Translations under genes and position numbers: made by a program
Shown: positions 18,985-29,436 of the stretch, in pieces
How positions within the stretch are numbered: position 1 is the first letter of the stretch
How the letters are laid out: each line of letters opens with the position of its first letter
Origin: Piscibacillus salipiscarius JCM 13188
GTDB taxonomy: Bacteria > Bacillota > Bacilli > Bacillales > Alkalibacillaceae
Length of the DNA: 64,000 bases
Reading direction: 5' to 3'
Assembly: GCF_001311865.1 (NCBI RefSeq)
Contig: NZ_BBCD01000018.1
Coordinates: 1 to 64,000, forward strand
Notes under the pieces: model-generated
Database searches by the model: none
The model's input: the letters and a program-made list of their open reading frames with translations, nothing else
Told to the model about the DNA's origin: nothing

Positions 18985-19894
18985 TTGAGATTTTTAATTG
19001 CTGGTGGAACTGGTTTTATAGGAAGCCGATTAACGGATTATTTTCAAAAACAAGGCCATGAAATTTTTATCCTGACAAGAAATCCTCAAAAGCATCCGTA
19101 TAAAGAACGCGTATCATATATTGAATGGCTCGACCCTCATAGCCAACCAGAAACAGAGCTTGAAAATATTGATGTGTGCATCAACCTTGCCGGAACTTCT
19201 CTTAATAGCGGACGCTGGACGGATCAACGAAAGCAACAAATTCTTGAAAGCCGCATGATTACAACTAGAGAGTTTATTCGTATTATGAATGCACTTACTG
19301 AAAAACCGAATGTCTTTATTAATGCATCGGCTATTGGTTATTATGGTACATCAAAAGAAACAACTTTCACTGAAGAGACGATGGTATCGGGACATGACTT
19401 TCTAGCTGAGGTGTGCTCGGTTTGGGAACAAGAAGCTAGAGAAGCTGAAGACATTGGTGTCAGAACTGTATTTACTCGATTTGGAATTATCTTAGATCAA
19501 AATGAAGGAGCGCTTCCTCAAATGGTGATGCCGTATAAATTAATGATTGGCGGTCCGCTTGGCGATGGACAACAGTGGATGTCCTGGATTCATATTGATG
19601 ATGTCATTCAAGCGATTGATCACATCATCAATCATGACGAGCTCAGTGGACCGGTCAATTTAACTGCTCCGACGCCACAGAGGAATCAAGATTTCGGCAA
19701 AACACTTAGCGAAGTATTAGGTAAGCCTCACTGGCTCCCTGCCCCTTCTATTGCATTAAGAACGATTTTAGGAGAAATGAGTATATTAGTTTTGAAGGGT
19801 CAGTACGTATATCCGGAAAATTAGAGGCTACTGATTATCAATTAAGTACCCAACACTTAAGGAAGCGTTAGAAAATATTTACTCTAAAAATTAA
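18985..19894 (+). CDS. yfhF: NAD-dependent epimerase-like protein YfhF, TIGR01777 family (frameshifted)
   Basis: About 303 residues after two A-run repairs near 19820 and 19842. The N-terminal Rossmann motif GGTGFIGSRL and the SDR active-site YxxxK-like segment SAIGYYGTSK are present, as are TIGR01777 features (WMSWIHIDDV, PVNLTAPTP). The enzymatic substrate of this family is unknown. The TTG start at 18985 has AGGGGGA upstream. It is divergent from recX as in B. subtilis. Confidence 0.88.
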
Positions 19895-19904
19895 TGCAAA
19901 ACTA

Positions 19905-19932
19905 TTTCCAAATCGTAAAAATATTGTATGAT
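19905..19932 (+). promoter_or_regulatory. Candidate promoter of the tRNA-like leader
   Basis: TTTCCA and TATGAT are separated by 16 bp just upstream of the tRNA-like fold. The -35 matches consensus at 4 of 6 positions. Confidence 0.45.
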
Positions 19933-19943
19933 TTGGATATAAA

Positions 19944-20013
19944 TTAAGGGAAGGCAATGGTGCGCCACTGCTTGTTTCAAGCAGTTCTAGTGGGTTCGAT
20001 TCCCACCCCGAAT
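19944..20013 (+). ncRNA. tRNA-like fold in the leader of an acetyltransferase gene
   Basis: 70 nt with exact tRNA spacing. The D stem is GGC/GCC, with an 8-base loop containing GG. The anticodon-like stem is CTGCT/AGCAG with a 7-base loop TGTTTCA. A 5-base variable region follows, then the T arm GTGGG-TTCGATT-CCCAC. The acceptor pairs only at four of seven positions, position 33 is G instead of U, and no CCA is encoded. It is therefore not a normal translating tRNA: either a pseudo-tRNA or a regulatory mimic. Confidence 0.6.
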
Positions 20014-20037
20014 TTTTGTGAGCAATTGATAAAATTC

Positions 20038-20107
20038 GAGGGTGGTCGTTACCCAAGGTGTGCCAACTTTCAGCGACAACACCCTCAAGTGATGGAGGGT
20101 GTTTTTT
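20038..20107 (+). promoter_or_regulatory. Terminator that hides the ribosome site, with alternative pairing
   Basis: AACACCCTC (20078-20086) pairs with GAGGGTGTT (20095-20103), followed by TTTT and directly by the ATG at 20108. The 3' arm is the GGAGGGTG ribosome-binding site of the next gene. An upstream GAGGGTG (20038-20044) can pair with the same 5' arm and free the site. This is the layout of a riboswitch-like or T-box-like switch. Confidence 0.65.
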
Positions 20108-20655
20108 ATGCTTAAAAAACGAGATTTACACGATGCCCAAATCCTATTCCCATTATTAAGCGACGAAGCTGTTAAACCATATGTTCGTGAAAAGGCTGAG
20201 TCCATTGAAGAATACTATTTCTTCCTAAACAAGATGATGAATCAGGAGGAAAATGGTGAGCTCATCTCCAGGACGATTTTGGATGAATGGGATATGCCAA
20301 TAGGAGCAATCACATTGTATGATGTTCAAGACCAAATGGGTTTTCTAGCAACATGGCTCGGCAAACCGTATTTTGGAAAAGGGTATAATCAATACGCAAA
20401 AGACTTATTTTGCGTGAATTATTTATGGAAAAAGAGATTGAAGTCGTCTTCTTAAAAGTGAATAAAGTGAATGAACGATCTTTAAACGCGATGAAAAAGA
20501 TTGAATACGCCGTTCACGCAAGTGATCATTACCCTCACATATATGAACAGATCAACCAAGGCCCAAAAGCCTATGAGCTCTTTGCGATTTACAAAGATGC
20601 GTTCATTTTCCACTTACATGAGCAAGAACAAGTCTACGATGAACTCGAAGCTTAA
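20108..20655 (+). CDS. GNAT family N-acetyltransferase (frameshifted)
   Basis: About 182 residues after restoring one T near 20408. The RimJ-like layout is seen: an N-terminal MLKKRDLHDAQ, the acetyl-CoA loop region LGKPYFGKGYNQYAK and the conserved NERSLNAMKK motif of GNAT enzymes. Substrate unknown. The start ATG at 20108 lies immediately after a terminator hairpin whose 3' arm contains the ribosome site, so expression is probably switched by the upstream leader. Confidence 0.8.
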
Positions 20656-20697
20656 TATAACCTTTCAGCTACATGTTAGCTGTTAGGTTATTTTTTA
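20655..20697 (+). terminator. Terminator of the GNAT gene
   Basis: TAACC and AGCT segments pair with AGCT and GGTTA and are followed by six T. Confidence 0.75.
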
Positions 20698-20823
20698 CCC
20701 TTTATGTTCTTTTAAAGAACATTAAATAAATGTTACGAAACGTACCATTCATTACCAACAATTAGCACCTGTTTAGTGTTACGATTATTCCACAAATCTA
20801 CTAAATTAGGGTGCGAGTAAAGT

Positions 20824-21243
20824 ATGTCTAGTAAAATTGCGACGAACATCCGATATTTTCGCGAACAGAATGACTGGACTCAACTACAACTAGCTAATAA
20901 GCTTAATGTGTCCAGATCTAATATTACGAAATGGGAAAACGAATCCACGATTCCGGATTTAAATACTTTAATTAAGATTAGTGATATCTTTTCGATTTCA
21001 TTAGATCAACTAGTAGGAAAAAGTCTATCGGATGAATTTCTGTTAAAAGAGTTTGAGCGCGTGTACTCACTCGATCAAGAAACAAATGATGAACAACAAG
21101 AAATTATTGTCGCGATTGATTTACTTAAGAAAAACAAATCTTTGCTCCACGATTTAAATAAATTATCAGAATTACCCGTACGGAAACAAAAATCGGTTCT
21201 TCAAATTTTTAATCAACTCATTCATGAATATGAACGTATTTAA
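20824..21243 (+). CDS. XRE family helix-turn-helix regulator
   Basis: 139 residues, intact. The N-terminal 65 residues are a Cro/CI-type domain (WTQLQLANKLNVSRSNITKWE, recognition helix about 29-37). The C-terminal 70 residues are helical and probably for dimerisation. Targets are unknown; it stands alone between two terminators. The ATG at 20824 is preceded by GGGTGCGAG, a weak site. Confidence 0.88.
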   Translation: MSSKIATNIRYFREQNDWTQLQLANKLNVSRSNITKWENESTIPDLNTLIKISDIFSISLDQLVGKSLSDEFLLKEFERVYSLDQETNDEQQEIIVAIDLLKKNKSLLHDLNKLSELPVRKQKSVLQIFNQLIHEYERI

Positions 21244-21272
21244 GATAAGCTTTAAAAACAGCTTATCTTTTT
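21242..21272 (+). terminator. Terminator of the XRE gene
   Basis: AAGATAAGCT / AGCTTATCTT is followed by a TTT run. Confidence 0.88.
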
Positions 21273-21360
21273 ATACTTTATAATCATCATGGAATTTTAA
21301 GTAAAACTTTTAATCTATAAAACCGTATCTAGATGTATAAAACAAAGTGAGGTGGTCATA

Positions 21361-21555
21361 ATGGAAATTAACCAAGATATTATTCTATTAATTTTACCAA
21401 TCGTCATCTTGCAGCTAATCTTACTCATCATCGCCATAATAGATTTAATAAGAATTCACGAAACAAACGGCCCTAAATGGGTCTGGGCACTTGTCATTGT
21501 TTTCATGAATATTATCGGCCCAATCATTTACTTTATTTTTGGAAGGAGGCCATAA
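21361..21555 (+). CDS. yxlE: PLDc_N domain membrane protein, YxlE-like
   Basis: 64 residues, intact. Two hydrophobic helices flank a short loop with the PLDc_N pattern NGPKWVWALVI and IGPIIYFIFGRR. In B. subtilis the homologue YxlE is in the sigY operon with the ABC genes yxlFG and inhibits SigY. Here the same three-gene order is kept, but no sigma gene is adjacent. The start at 21361 has GAGGTGG upstream. It is translationally close to the ATPase gene. Confidence 0.8.
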   Translation: MEINQDIILLILPIVILQLILLIIAIIDLIRIHETNGPKWVWALVIVFMNIIGPIIYFIFGRRP

Positions 21556-21557
21556 AT

Positions 21558-22466
21558 GTGGCATTGTTACAGGCTAATCATTTAACTAAGAAGTACAAAG
21601 ACCACCAAGTGATTTCTGATGTGTCATTCACACTTGAGCATGGACGTTGTGTTGCGCTTTTAGGTCCTAATGGTTCTGGGAAAACAACGACTTTACGAAT
21701 GCTGGCAGGTTTTATTAAACCAACTGAAGGTGATATACAATTCGAAGATGAAAGTCTATCAAAAGATTTTAGGCAGCATGTAGGTTATTTACCTCAGTTT
21801 CCCGTTTTTCATGACTGGATGACGGGAAAGGAATTTCTGATCTATGCGGGTAGGTTATCCCACTTGCCAAAGAAAATCGCCAAAGAGCGAGCAGATGAAT
21901 TACTAGAATTAGTGAATCTTAAAGAGGTTCGAAAACTAAGAATTTCAAAGTATTCAGGTGGTATGAAACAGAGGCTTGGAATCGCACAGGCTTTAATCCA
22001 TTCACCTAAACTGATTATTCTCGATGAACCCGCTTCAGCATTAGATCCTATTGGACGACGTGAGGTCCTTAACCTCATGCGTGAATTAAAGAAAGATGCA
22101 ACGATTCTGTTCTCAACACATATTTTGAACGATGCTGAAGAAGTAAGTGATGAAATTCTATTACTTAATAATGGTAATGTCATCGAACAAGGCAGCATGC
22201 ACGAGATTGAAACTGTGCAAAATACTGTTACGTTAAAACTATCATTCTCAGATGAACCAAAATTTATTGAGGAACGACTTAAAGAAATCGAATCCGTGTT
22301 TAAAATTCATAGAGTCGAGGACGATTTTCTATTAACCGTTCATGATTTGAAAACGGCACGAAAACAGTTGTTAGAAGTCGTTTATCACGAAGACTGGCAG
22401 CTGACCAAATTTGAAGTTGCGAAAACGTCACTTGAAGACTTGTTCATGAAGGCGGTGAAAAATTAG
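21558..22466 (+). CDS. yxlF: ABC transporter ATP-binding protein, YxlF-like
   Basis: 302 residues. Walker A GPNGSGKT, signature YSGGMKQR, Walker B LIILDEPASALD and the H-loop STHILND are all present, followed by a C-terminal regulatory tail. It energises the permease encoded next. The GTG at 21558 is the start, since GGAGG lies 8 bases upstream and the protein begins ALLQANHLTKKY. It forms an operon with yxlE and yxlG. Confidence 0.92.
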   Translation: MALLQANHLTKKYKDHQVISDVSFTLEHGRCVALLGPNGSGKTTTLRMLAGFIKPTEGDIQFEDESLSKDFRQHVGYLPQFPVFHDWMTGKEFLIYAGRLSHLPKKIAKERADELLELVNLKEVRKLRISKYSGGMKQRLGIAQALIHSPKLIILDEPASALDPIGRREVLNLMRELKKDATILFSTHILNDAEEVSDEILLLNNGNVIEQGSMHEIETVQNTVTLKLSFSDEPKFIEERLKEIESVFKIHRVEDDFLLTVHDLKTARKQLLEVVYHEDWQLTKFEVAKTSLEDLFMKAVKN

Positions 22467-23240
22467 ATGCAGTGGTTTGTTATTTTCAAAAAAGAAATAC
22501 TTGAAAAACTGGCGCAATCTTAAATGGATTTGGGTTCCAATCGTGTTCGTTCTGTTCGCTATAATGGATCCAATAACGACTTATTATTTACCGAAGATCA
22601 TGGATGCAGCTGGAGGAATGCCGGATGGTTCTGTTATCGATATTCCAATGCCTAACGCAACTGAAGCCTTAATGATGAGTTTTGGTGAGCTTGGGTTGTT
22701 AGGAGTTTTATTAACCGTTGTGATTGTCATGAGCACCATTTCAGGTGAGATGAAATCGGGAATTTATGAGATGATTTTATCAAAACCAGTTAAGTTCACC
22801 AACTATGTATCGGCAAAATTCATGTCTATGATGTTAATTGTTTATTGTCTCTAGTAATATCAGTCATCGCAGCTTGGTATTATGTCATGATATTGTTTGG
22901 AACGATTGATTTCACACACTTACTCATAAGCCTATTCTTCTTCGCGTTATATTTTGCTTTAGTCGTATCGATTGTCATGATGGTTAACACGTGGACGCAG
23001 TCATCAGGTTTGGTTGCCTTTATTTCACTAGGGATTATTATTGCGGTTAATGTACTAACGAATATTTATGGACATATTTTCACCTGGAGCCCTGCACTCA
23101 TTTCTGATTACATCGGAGAGTTCTTAGCTTCTGGTCATTTATCAACAGAATTATGGTATGCAGCTTTAATGGCATTCGTCTTTACAGTTGCATGCTTACA
23201 GTTTGCGATTGTCACACTTAAAAATAGAGTTCTACATTAA
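22467..23240 (+). CDS. yxlG: ABC-2 type permease, YxlG-like (two frameshifts)
   Basis: About 257 residues and six membrane helices, typical of the ABC2_membrane_2 family. It begins with a cytosolic helix (MQWFVIFKKEI), then the periplasmic loop after the first helix. One extra A near 22507 and one missing T near 22842 split it. It starts directly after the ATPase stop and probably forms an exporter with it. The substrate is unknown. Confidence 0.85.
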
Positions 23241-23255
23241 CAGGCAAGACTATTT

Positions 23256-23296
23256 AAAAAGAGCATCCAACTTCACTTCAGTTGGATGCTCTTTTT
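23256..23296. terminator. Bidirectional terminator between yxlG and pilO
   Basis: AAAAAGAGCATCCAACT pairs with AGTTGGATGCTCTTTTT, giving T runs on both strands. Confidence 0.92.
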
Positions 23297-23827
23297 CTAC
23301 TCAAATGTTTTCGAATAAACGTTTAACTCTGTTTGGAAATATATTGATTTATCCCTGTTTTGAAAGTCCAAACCGCTTATGTGAACGAGCCGGTCAGACA
23401 TCTCGAGCTGTTTAATAAATTTATTTAATTGGGCTAGGGTGCTAGTAGTTCCGTTCAGCTGCATCGTTAACTGTTCGACCTTTTCTCCTTTGACTTCTAT
23501 AACCTCTTCTTCCTTGTATTGATAACTTTCAACAAGAGATTTGGAGCCGTTTGAGGCTTGATTAATTAACTCAATCACCTCTTCTTCATCCATCGTTTCA
23601 GGAATTGAGTTTAATAAGCTTGTAACTGGTATCGTGTGACTCTCTGCTTTTTCGGCTTCCTCTTTTAATAATTCGTATTTCTTTTCAGTAAAATTTAAGG
23701 CTTCTTTTTTTTGAGAAATTTCCGTACTTAATGGCATGAAAATAAATAAATAAGCCGCAGTGCAGGTTAATATGATTACCACAAGCCATATGTATATAAC
23801 GCGTCTATGAACGGTTTTAGAGATCAT
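23297..23827 (-). CDS. pilO: Type IV pilus inner-membrane protein PilO-like
   Basis: 176 residues, intact. It has a short cytoplasmic N-terminus, one membrane helix (residues about 10-30), a coiled coil (EISQKKEALNFTEKKYELLKEEAE, abbreviated here) and a C-terminal ferredoxin-like fold region. PilO pairs with PilN to link the cytoplasmic PilM to the pilus assembly. It overlaps pilN by 4 bases and closes the pilBCADMNO operon. Confidence 0.8.
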   Translation of the reverse strand: MISKTVHRRVIYIWLVVIILTCTAAYLFIFMPLSTEISQKKEALNFTEKKYELLKEEAEKAESHTIPVTSLLNSIPETMDEEEVIELINQASNGSKSLVESYQYKEEEVIEVKGEKVEQLTMQLNGTTSTLAQLNKFIKQLEMSDRLVHISGLDFQNRDKSIYFQTELNVYSKTFE

Positions 23828-24355
23828 GAACCATTCCCTCCTTCTTCACTAGCTTCCAGGTGAATGGTGTAATTCGTTGTAAAATAGTTTTGAGATTGAT
23901 CATAATTAATGGTGTGAATGACCACCTCATAGAAATCCATCTCTTCAAGTTTCTTGTAAAACTGAACGGCTTGTTCATTAGTCGTCGTTGTAATCGTTAA
24001 GTCTATTTGATTTTCATTTAGCTTAAGAGCAATTAACTCACCTTTATTTGGTATTTGTTGATGAATGTCACTTACGATTCCTGCAGTATCTGTATACAAC
24101 TGTTCAGACAATGTTTGTATGACTTTAGCTTGATTAACTTCTTCTCCGCCTTCTAATTCATGCTGAAGGTTTTGATTTATACTTCTCTGCTCATATATCT
24201 GGCTGTCTAATGCTTGTACATCTTGTACTTGAAGCCAGTAAATAAACCCTCCAGTTCCTAAAACTAGTAAGGTTAAGGCCGTTAATAAAGCTGGCAGTGA
24301 AAATAAGCTGAGTGCTTTTTTTCTTTTTAGGTAAAAGGTTAATGTCAACTAACAT
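23824..24355 (-). CDS. pilN: Type IV pilus protein PilN (frameshifted at the start)
   Basis: About 177 residues. The true N-terminus MLVDINLLPKKKK, which includes the conserved PilM-binding motif, begins at the ATG at 24355 and is separated from the body by an extra A in the run at about 24315-24321. One membrane helix and a periplasmic coiled coil follow. The ATG starts directly after the pilM TAA. Confidence 0.83.
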
Positions 24356-25316
24356 TTAACTTCCATCCTTCATGGCTAACCCATATACATTGTGGAATTT
24401 TCGTTCAATAGTTAATCCTTTAGGCCCACTTAACGAATCATCGGTTAACGTTATGAGTTCTGTTTCCGAACGCTCCTTCATTCGATCAATAATGTCATCT
24501 AAGTATGGATGGTCTCCAACAACAATTGTTTTATTGAATGATTGAGACCCATCATTCATTGAATATTGATAGAAACGTTCAACTCGTTCTAGTTCTATTC
24601 GAATCTCTTCAAATTCAAGCATGACCTGTTCTTCATTAAAATCTTCTCGTGTCATTGTGGGGCCATATGACCTTGATTCTCCCTCTGATTCTAGTTGAAA
24701 CTGTTGCAAGAATATGGGGACATGCTTTTCAAAAGCACAAAAGACGACTGACTTCGCATTATATTGAACGAGCAATATGTGATCTTCTTTCGTCACAAGT
24801 TGTTTGTCATAGAAAATACGGTAATGATTAAGCGGAGAAATATCTACAGCAACCACTTTTAATTTAGCGTCTTCTAGTTGATCGATAAATGGCTGGACTA
24901 GAGTTTCACACGTTGCCATAATGCTCACTTCAACTTGTTGTTCGTTTTCTTTTAATATAGCCGTTTCAAAAATGGGCTTTTGAAACGGTAAATGGATTCT
25001 ATCACCAAGCTGAAAGTATATGTAACGATCTATATCTTCAGACTTAATACTAGATGGGATCGTTTGTTTACGCACAATAACTTGTGAATCAGGCATCGTA
25101 AGTCTAATTTGCTTACGCTTAAGACGCCACTTTTTTCACACAAGTATTCATAGCCTTTTGAAACAATGATGAATCTTGAATCGTACCAACATCTATAATA
25201 CCATTAGGTAAAAAATGCTCTCCAAATCTAACCATCTCTGTAGGACGTTTCGGATTGACTTCTGTAAACCGAATAACATAGTCTCTTATTTCAATATTTA
25301 CGATGTTTTTACTCAT
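24356..25316 (-). CDS. pilM: Type IV pilus actin-like protein PilM (frameshifted)
   Basis: About 320 residues after removing one base in the A6 run near 25127. It belongs to the actin-like ATPase family that binds the PilN N-terminus on the cytoplasmic face. Visible parts are the start MSKNIVNIEI, the PDSQVIVRKQTIP segment typical of PilM, VAVDISPLNHYRI and the C-terminal KTIVVGDHPYLDDI. The sequence is divergent from proteobacterial PilM. Confidence 0.8.
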
Positions 25317-25328
25317 AGGGTATCATCC

Positions 25329-26099
25329 TTATAACAACACATTTATATACCAATCTATTAATAAATCGTGGTAAAAATAAGCTAAAATGGCTCCAGCTGC
25401 AATAAACGGCCCGAACGCAAACGGAACACCTCGTTTAATTTTTCCGGAAAACATAAGAATGATGCCGATTATGGCTCCTAGTATTGAAGCAAAAAATAAC
25501 GTTAGCATCGTACCTTCAAGTCCTAGCACTAAACCGATCACACCAAATAATTTGATGTCACCACCACCCATACCACCTTTACTTAAAAGGGCTATAAAGA
25601 ATAGTAATCCGAAGCCTATGACAGCGCCTAAAAAAGCATCATACCATGGTTCAGTGGGAATGATCAGTCTAAGTGGAACAAGTACAGCTAAGAAAAATAA
25701 TAGAATTCGATTGGGAATGAGCTGATAGTGAAGATCTGTAATGGTTATAATCACTAGTAAACTCACAAACACCCAAGCGACGATTAATTCCATTTGAAAT
25801 CCAATTCTCTCAAAAGCCAGTACGAACAATACGGCTGTTACCAGTTCAAAGAAAGGATATAAAGGAGAAATCCGAGTTTGGCAGTGCCGACATCTCCCCT
25901 TTTGAATAACAAATGAAATAACTGGAATTAGTTCATAAGCTTTAAGTCGCTTCTCACAAGAAGGACAATGAGAAGGCGGACGTATGATTGATTCCCTTAA
26001 AGGCACTCTTAATCCTACGACGTTGTAAAAAGAGCCGAGGATGAGGGCAAGAACTGTAATGTATAAATAAATCCAAATCATATGCACCAATCCAAACAT
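25329..26099 (-). CDS. pilD: Prepilin peptidase PilD/ComC
   Basis: 256 residues, intact. It is a membrane aspartyl peptidase that cleaves and methylates prepilins. The N-terminal zinc-binding pairs CPSC and CRHC and the two catalytic aspartates in ITDLHYQLIPN and GMGGGDIKL are present, with about seven membrane helices. It lies between the pilin and pilM. In a Bacillaceae it would also be the likely processing enzyme for competence pseudopilins. Confidence 0.95.
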   Translation of the reverse strand: MFGLVHMIWIYLYITVLALILGSFYNVVGLRVPLRESIIRPPSHCPSCEKRLKAYELIPVISFVIQKGRCRHCQTRISPLYPFFELVTAVLFVLAFERIGFQMELIVAWVFVSLLVIITITDLHYQLIPNRILLFFLAVLVPLRLIIPTEPWYDAFLGAVIGFGLLFFIALLSKGGMGGGDIKLFGVIGLVLGLEGTMLTLFFASILGAIIGIILMFSGKIKRGVPFAFGPFIAAGAILAYFYHDLLIDWYINVLL

Positions 26100-26117
26100 T
26101 CATACTTTAAAAATTAT

Positions 26118-26537
26118 CTAATCTATAGTAGAGTCATCATCACTAATATCGGCAGTATCAATATCACTCACAGATGCATTTGTTAACTTAATCTCTTTAG
26201 AGTCTACAGTAACTGTTCCCGATAACAAGATAGTTCCATTGGATCCTTCTGTAAAAGTAGGTCCTGTTGACCAAGTAACGCCCTTACTATCATAATATCC
26301 TTCTAATTCACTTATCCCCTCTGGCAAATCATCGTTTGTCACTCTATATAGTTCTGCCGCTTCAATCGCATTAATTGCTGACGCTTTTAAACTATTATAC
26401 TTTGATTCATCAATCACACCTGCAATCGCCGGCACCGCTATTAAAGCAATAATCCCTAAGATGATGATGACAGCAAGTAACTCAACTAACGTGACACCTT
26501 TCTCTTTCCTTAATAGATTACGTGTTGTTTTCAACAT
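26118..26537 (-). CDS. pilA: Major type IV pilin
   Basis: 139 residues, intact. The leader RNLLRKEKG is cut before VTLVELLAVIIILGIIAL, with the conserved Glu at +5. The pilus helix is followed by a small globular domain ending in an acidic tail. The mature +1 residue is V rather than F or M. The ATG at 26537 has GGGAGAG 7 bases upstream; a GTG 6 bases earlier is possible. It is the only pilin in the minus-strand operon, so it is the likely major subunit. Confidence 0.9.
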   Translation of the reverse strand: MLKTTRNLLRKEKGVTLVELLAVIIILGIIALIAVPAIAGVIDESKYNSLKASAINAIEAAELYRVTNDDLPEGISELEGYYDSKGVTWSTGPTFTEGSNGTILLSGTVTVDSKEIKLTNASVSDIDTADISDDDSTID

Positions 26538-26563
26538 CCACACTCTCTCCCTTTATATAAATT

Positions 26564-27767
26564 TTATAACTGATTATATAATTCAAACATTGGCACTACA
26601 ATCGCGAGGACAATAGCTCCAACGATGATGGACATCGTAATAATAAGTAATGGTTCTAGAAGTGTTTTTAATTGATCTGAAGCTGTTTCCACATCTTCTT
26701 CATAGAAACTGGCTACTTGGTTTAACATCTCCTCAAGTGACCCTGTTTTCTCACCGACTGATAGCATTTGCGTCACTAGAAACGGGAATGCCCAGTGGTC
26801 TTTCATAGGTTTAGTAAACGAACCACCTTGCTTCAGTGAACTTTTTGATTGGTCTAAAATGTGCTGAATGACTCTATTTTTAACTGTTTGTTTTGTTAAA
26901 TCGATTGAATCTATAATCGGAACAGCATTTTTAAGTAAAGAGTTTAATGTCCGTCCCATGTTGGCTAGATTCGACTTTAAAATCAGTGAACCGAATAATG
27001 GTAGCTTTAATAATAGTGCATCCAGTTTCAATCTGGATTGTTCATTTTTCATAAGAAGAACTAACCCTGTCATGAGTCCAATGACGGTAAGAAATAACTG
27101 TAACCAATGCTTCTGTAAAACATTACTTAAAGTTAAAACGACCTTGGTGATCATAGGTAACTCCGCACCAAATTGGTCAAACATAGACACAAACTGCGGA
27201 ACCACGTACATAAGTAAAAAGATCACGACTCCAATTGCCACGATCATGACGGTTAATGGGTAAGCCAGACTAGACTTAACTTTTGACACTGTCTTATGGT
27301 GCTTTTGATAATAGTTAGCAAGCTCATTAAGTGTTTCTTCTAGCGATCCACTCACTTCTGCGCTATGGATCACGTTAATTAAAATAGATGGAAATATCCT
27401 TGGATGCTTTTTCATCGCTTTAGCTAACGAGGTTCCTTGTCTAAGGTCAATCTCGATATAATATAGTGCTTTATTCAGCACCTTATTTTTGGTTTGTTCG
27501 CGTAAGATGGCCATCGTATCAACCACAGTCATCCCGGCTTCTAACAAAGCTGAGAACTGTTGTAAAAACACAACTAAATCTCTTGTTTTAACAGGTTTTC
27601 CTATATAGAGGTCGCGGTTCCAAATAGAATCTTTAACTTCTTCTATTTCATTAACTTTATATCCTTCATCTTTCAGCATTTTTTGGCTTGTTCTTCGTTA
27701 TAGGCTTCAATTCGACCCTTTTTGTCTGTCCATAGAAATCATAAGCGATATATTTATAAGCGCCCAT
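26564..27767 (-). CDS. pilC: Type IV pilus membrane platform protein PilC (frameshifted)
   Basis: About 400 residues with two GspF repeats. Each has a cytoplasmic helical domain (DLVVFLQQFSALLEAGMTVV) followed by a membrane helix, with a final helix near the C-terminus. The N-terminus MGAYKYIAYDFYGQ lies upstream of an indel near 27720. PilC sits under the pilus and is turned by PilB. GGAGG lies 9 bases before the ATG at 27767. Confidence 0.9.
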
Positions 27768-27782
27768 CTCGTTTTACCTCCA

Positions 27783-29436
27783 CTACTCCACTGCTACTCT
27801 TAAGACTTCTTCAGTCGTAGTCAAACCTTTTTGTACTTTGCGTAAACCATCTTCAAATAAATACGTAAAGCCTTTATCACGAACTAATTTCTGAATTTCT
27901 ATTGAGGTTTGATTATTTAATATAGCTGACTGAACATCTTCATCTATATTAAGGACTTCATGGATGGCAGTTCGGCCTTATAGCCAGTTTGGTTACACGT
28001 CGGGCAGCCTTTTCCTCTTTTAACCTGTTCAATTTTCAGATTGTATTTCGCAAAGATTTCCTTCTCCCGTTCAGCCGGCTCTTTACTTACCACACAATCT
28101 TTACAAATAGTTCGCACAAGCCTTTGAGCTACAACTCCATTTAGGGATGTTCCAACTAAGAAACGCTCAACACCAATATTAATGAGACGATCTATTGCAC
28201 CGATGGAATCATTGGTATGTAGCGTGCTTAAGACCAAATGTCCAGTGATGGATGCGCGTACGGCCATATTGGCGGTGTCCTCATCTCTAATTTCGCCGAC
28301 CATAATAATATCGGGGTCTTGCCTTAGAATTGACCTTAACCCCGATGCAAAAGTTAAATTAACCTTTGGATTAACTTGTATTTGGTTGATGCCGTCTAGC
28401 TGATACTCGACGGGATCTTCAACTGTTATAATATTCACGTTTTCCTGATTTAACCGAGTTAAGGCTCCGTACATAGTTGAGGTTTTACCTGAACCAGTCG
28501 GGCCAGTTAATAGTACGATACCATGTGGTTTCTCTATCATACTGACAAATGCATTTAATTGATGGTCTTCAAAACCTAAATCAGCTAAATGATTTGATAC
28601 CGAGTGGATGTCGAGTACCCTAATGACAACTTTTTCGCCAAAAATCGTGGGTAGTGTACTTACACGCATGTCGATATCTCGGCCTCGATTTTACGTTTGA
28701 TGCGGCCGTCTTGTGGAATCTTTTGTTCTGTAATATCTAATCCTGCCATAATTTTAATGCGGGTAATCATTGAAGACTGAATGTTCTTAGATAACGTTTG
28801 TTCTGTTCGTAAGGATCCATCTATTCTTAAACGAATAACAACGTGATGTTCGTGAGGATCGAAGTGTATGTCGCTGGCCTTTTCAACAACGGCTTGTTGA
28901 ATCACTTGGCTAAGGAGCTTAACAACAGGTGATGTTTCTTCTTCAAGTGTTAGGTCGCGAGAGGTCTCTGGTTCATGTTCTAAGTCAAATTGTTCGGCTA
29001 GATTTTCTCTTTCATAATGCCTTAAAATTTGTTGCCTTATTTCATCTTTTGTAGCAATTGCTGGTTCAATGATAAATCCAGTCGATAACCATAAATCATT
29101 AAATACAAAATAATCTAATGGATCACTAACTGCAACAATTAATTTATTTTGTTCTTTTTTTAACGGTAAGACGAGATTTTCCCGTGCGTATTCTTTCGAT
29201 ATTAAATTTAATAGACTTTGATCGATATTGTAATTATGTAACCTTACATGTGGAATGCCGAGTTGTTGCTGCAACACTTCCATGAGCTGCATTTCGGTTA
29301 TGTCACCAGACTCTAATAGCTTATCGCCTAGTTTTTGGCCAGGGCGTTTGGTTTCCAAGGCATGATTAAGCTGTTCTTTCGTTATTAAGCCTTGCTGAGT
29401 CAGGATTTCACCTAATCTCAACTTTACTTTATTCAC
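27783..29436 (-). CDS. pilB: Type IV pilus extension ATPase PilB (frameshifted)
   Basis: About 550 residues after repairs near 27965 and 28668. An N-terminal GspE_N domain (LGEILTQQGLITKEQLNHAL) precedes the ATPase with Walker A GPTGSGKTST, Asp box IRDEDTANMAVRA, the His box and the tetracysteine zinc motif CKDC / CPTC. It powers pilin polymerisation. The GTG at 29436 with AAAGGAAG upstream is the preferred start; an ATG at 29469 is in frame. No pilT homologue lies nearby. Confidence 0.9.

Noticed and set aside
20038-20060. Canonical T-box in the GNAT leader
   Set aside because: GGGTGGTCGTTACC resembles the T-box but has three extra bases and lacks ACCGCG; no specifier domain is visible.
19868-20205. 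Two minus-strand frames opposite the tRNA-like leader
   Set aside because: They run antisense to the T arm and give the peptides commonly produced by antisense tRNA genes; no ribosome sites.
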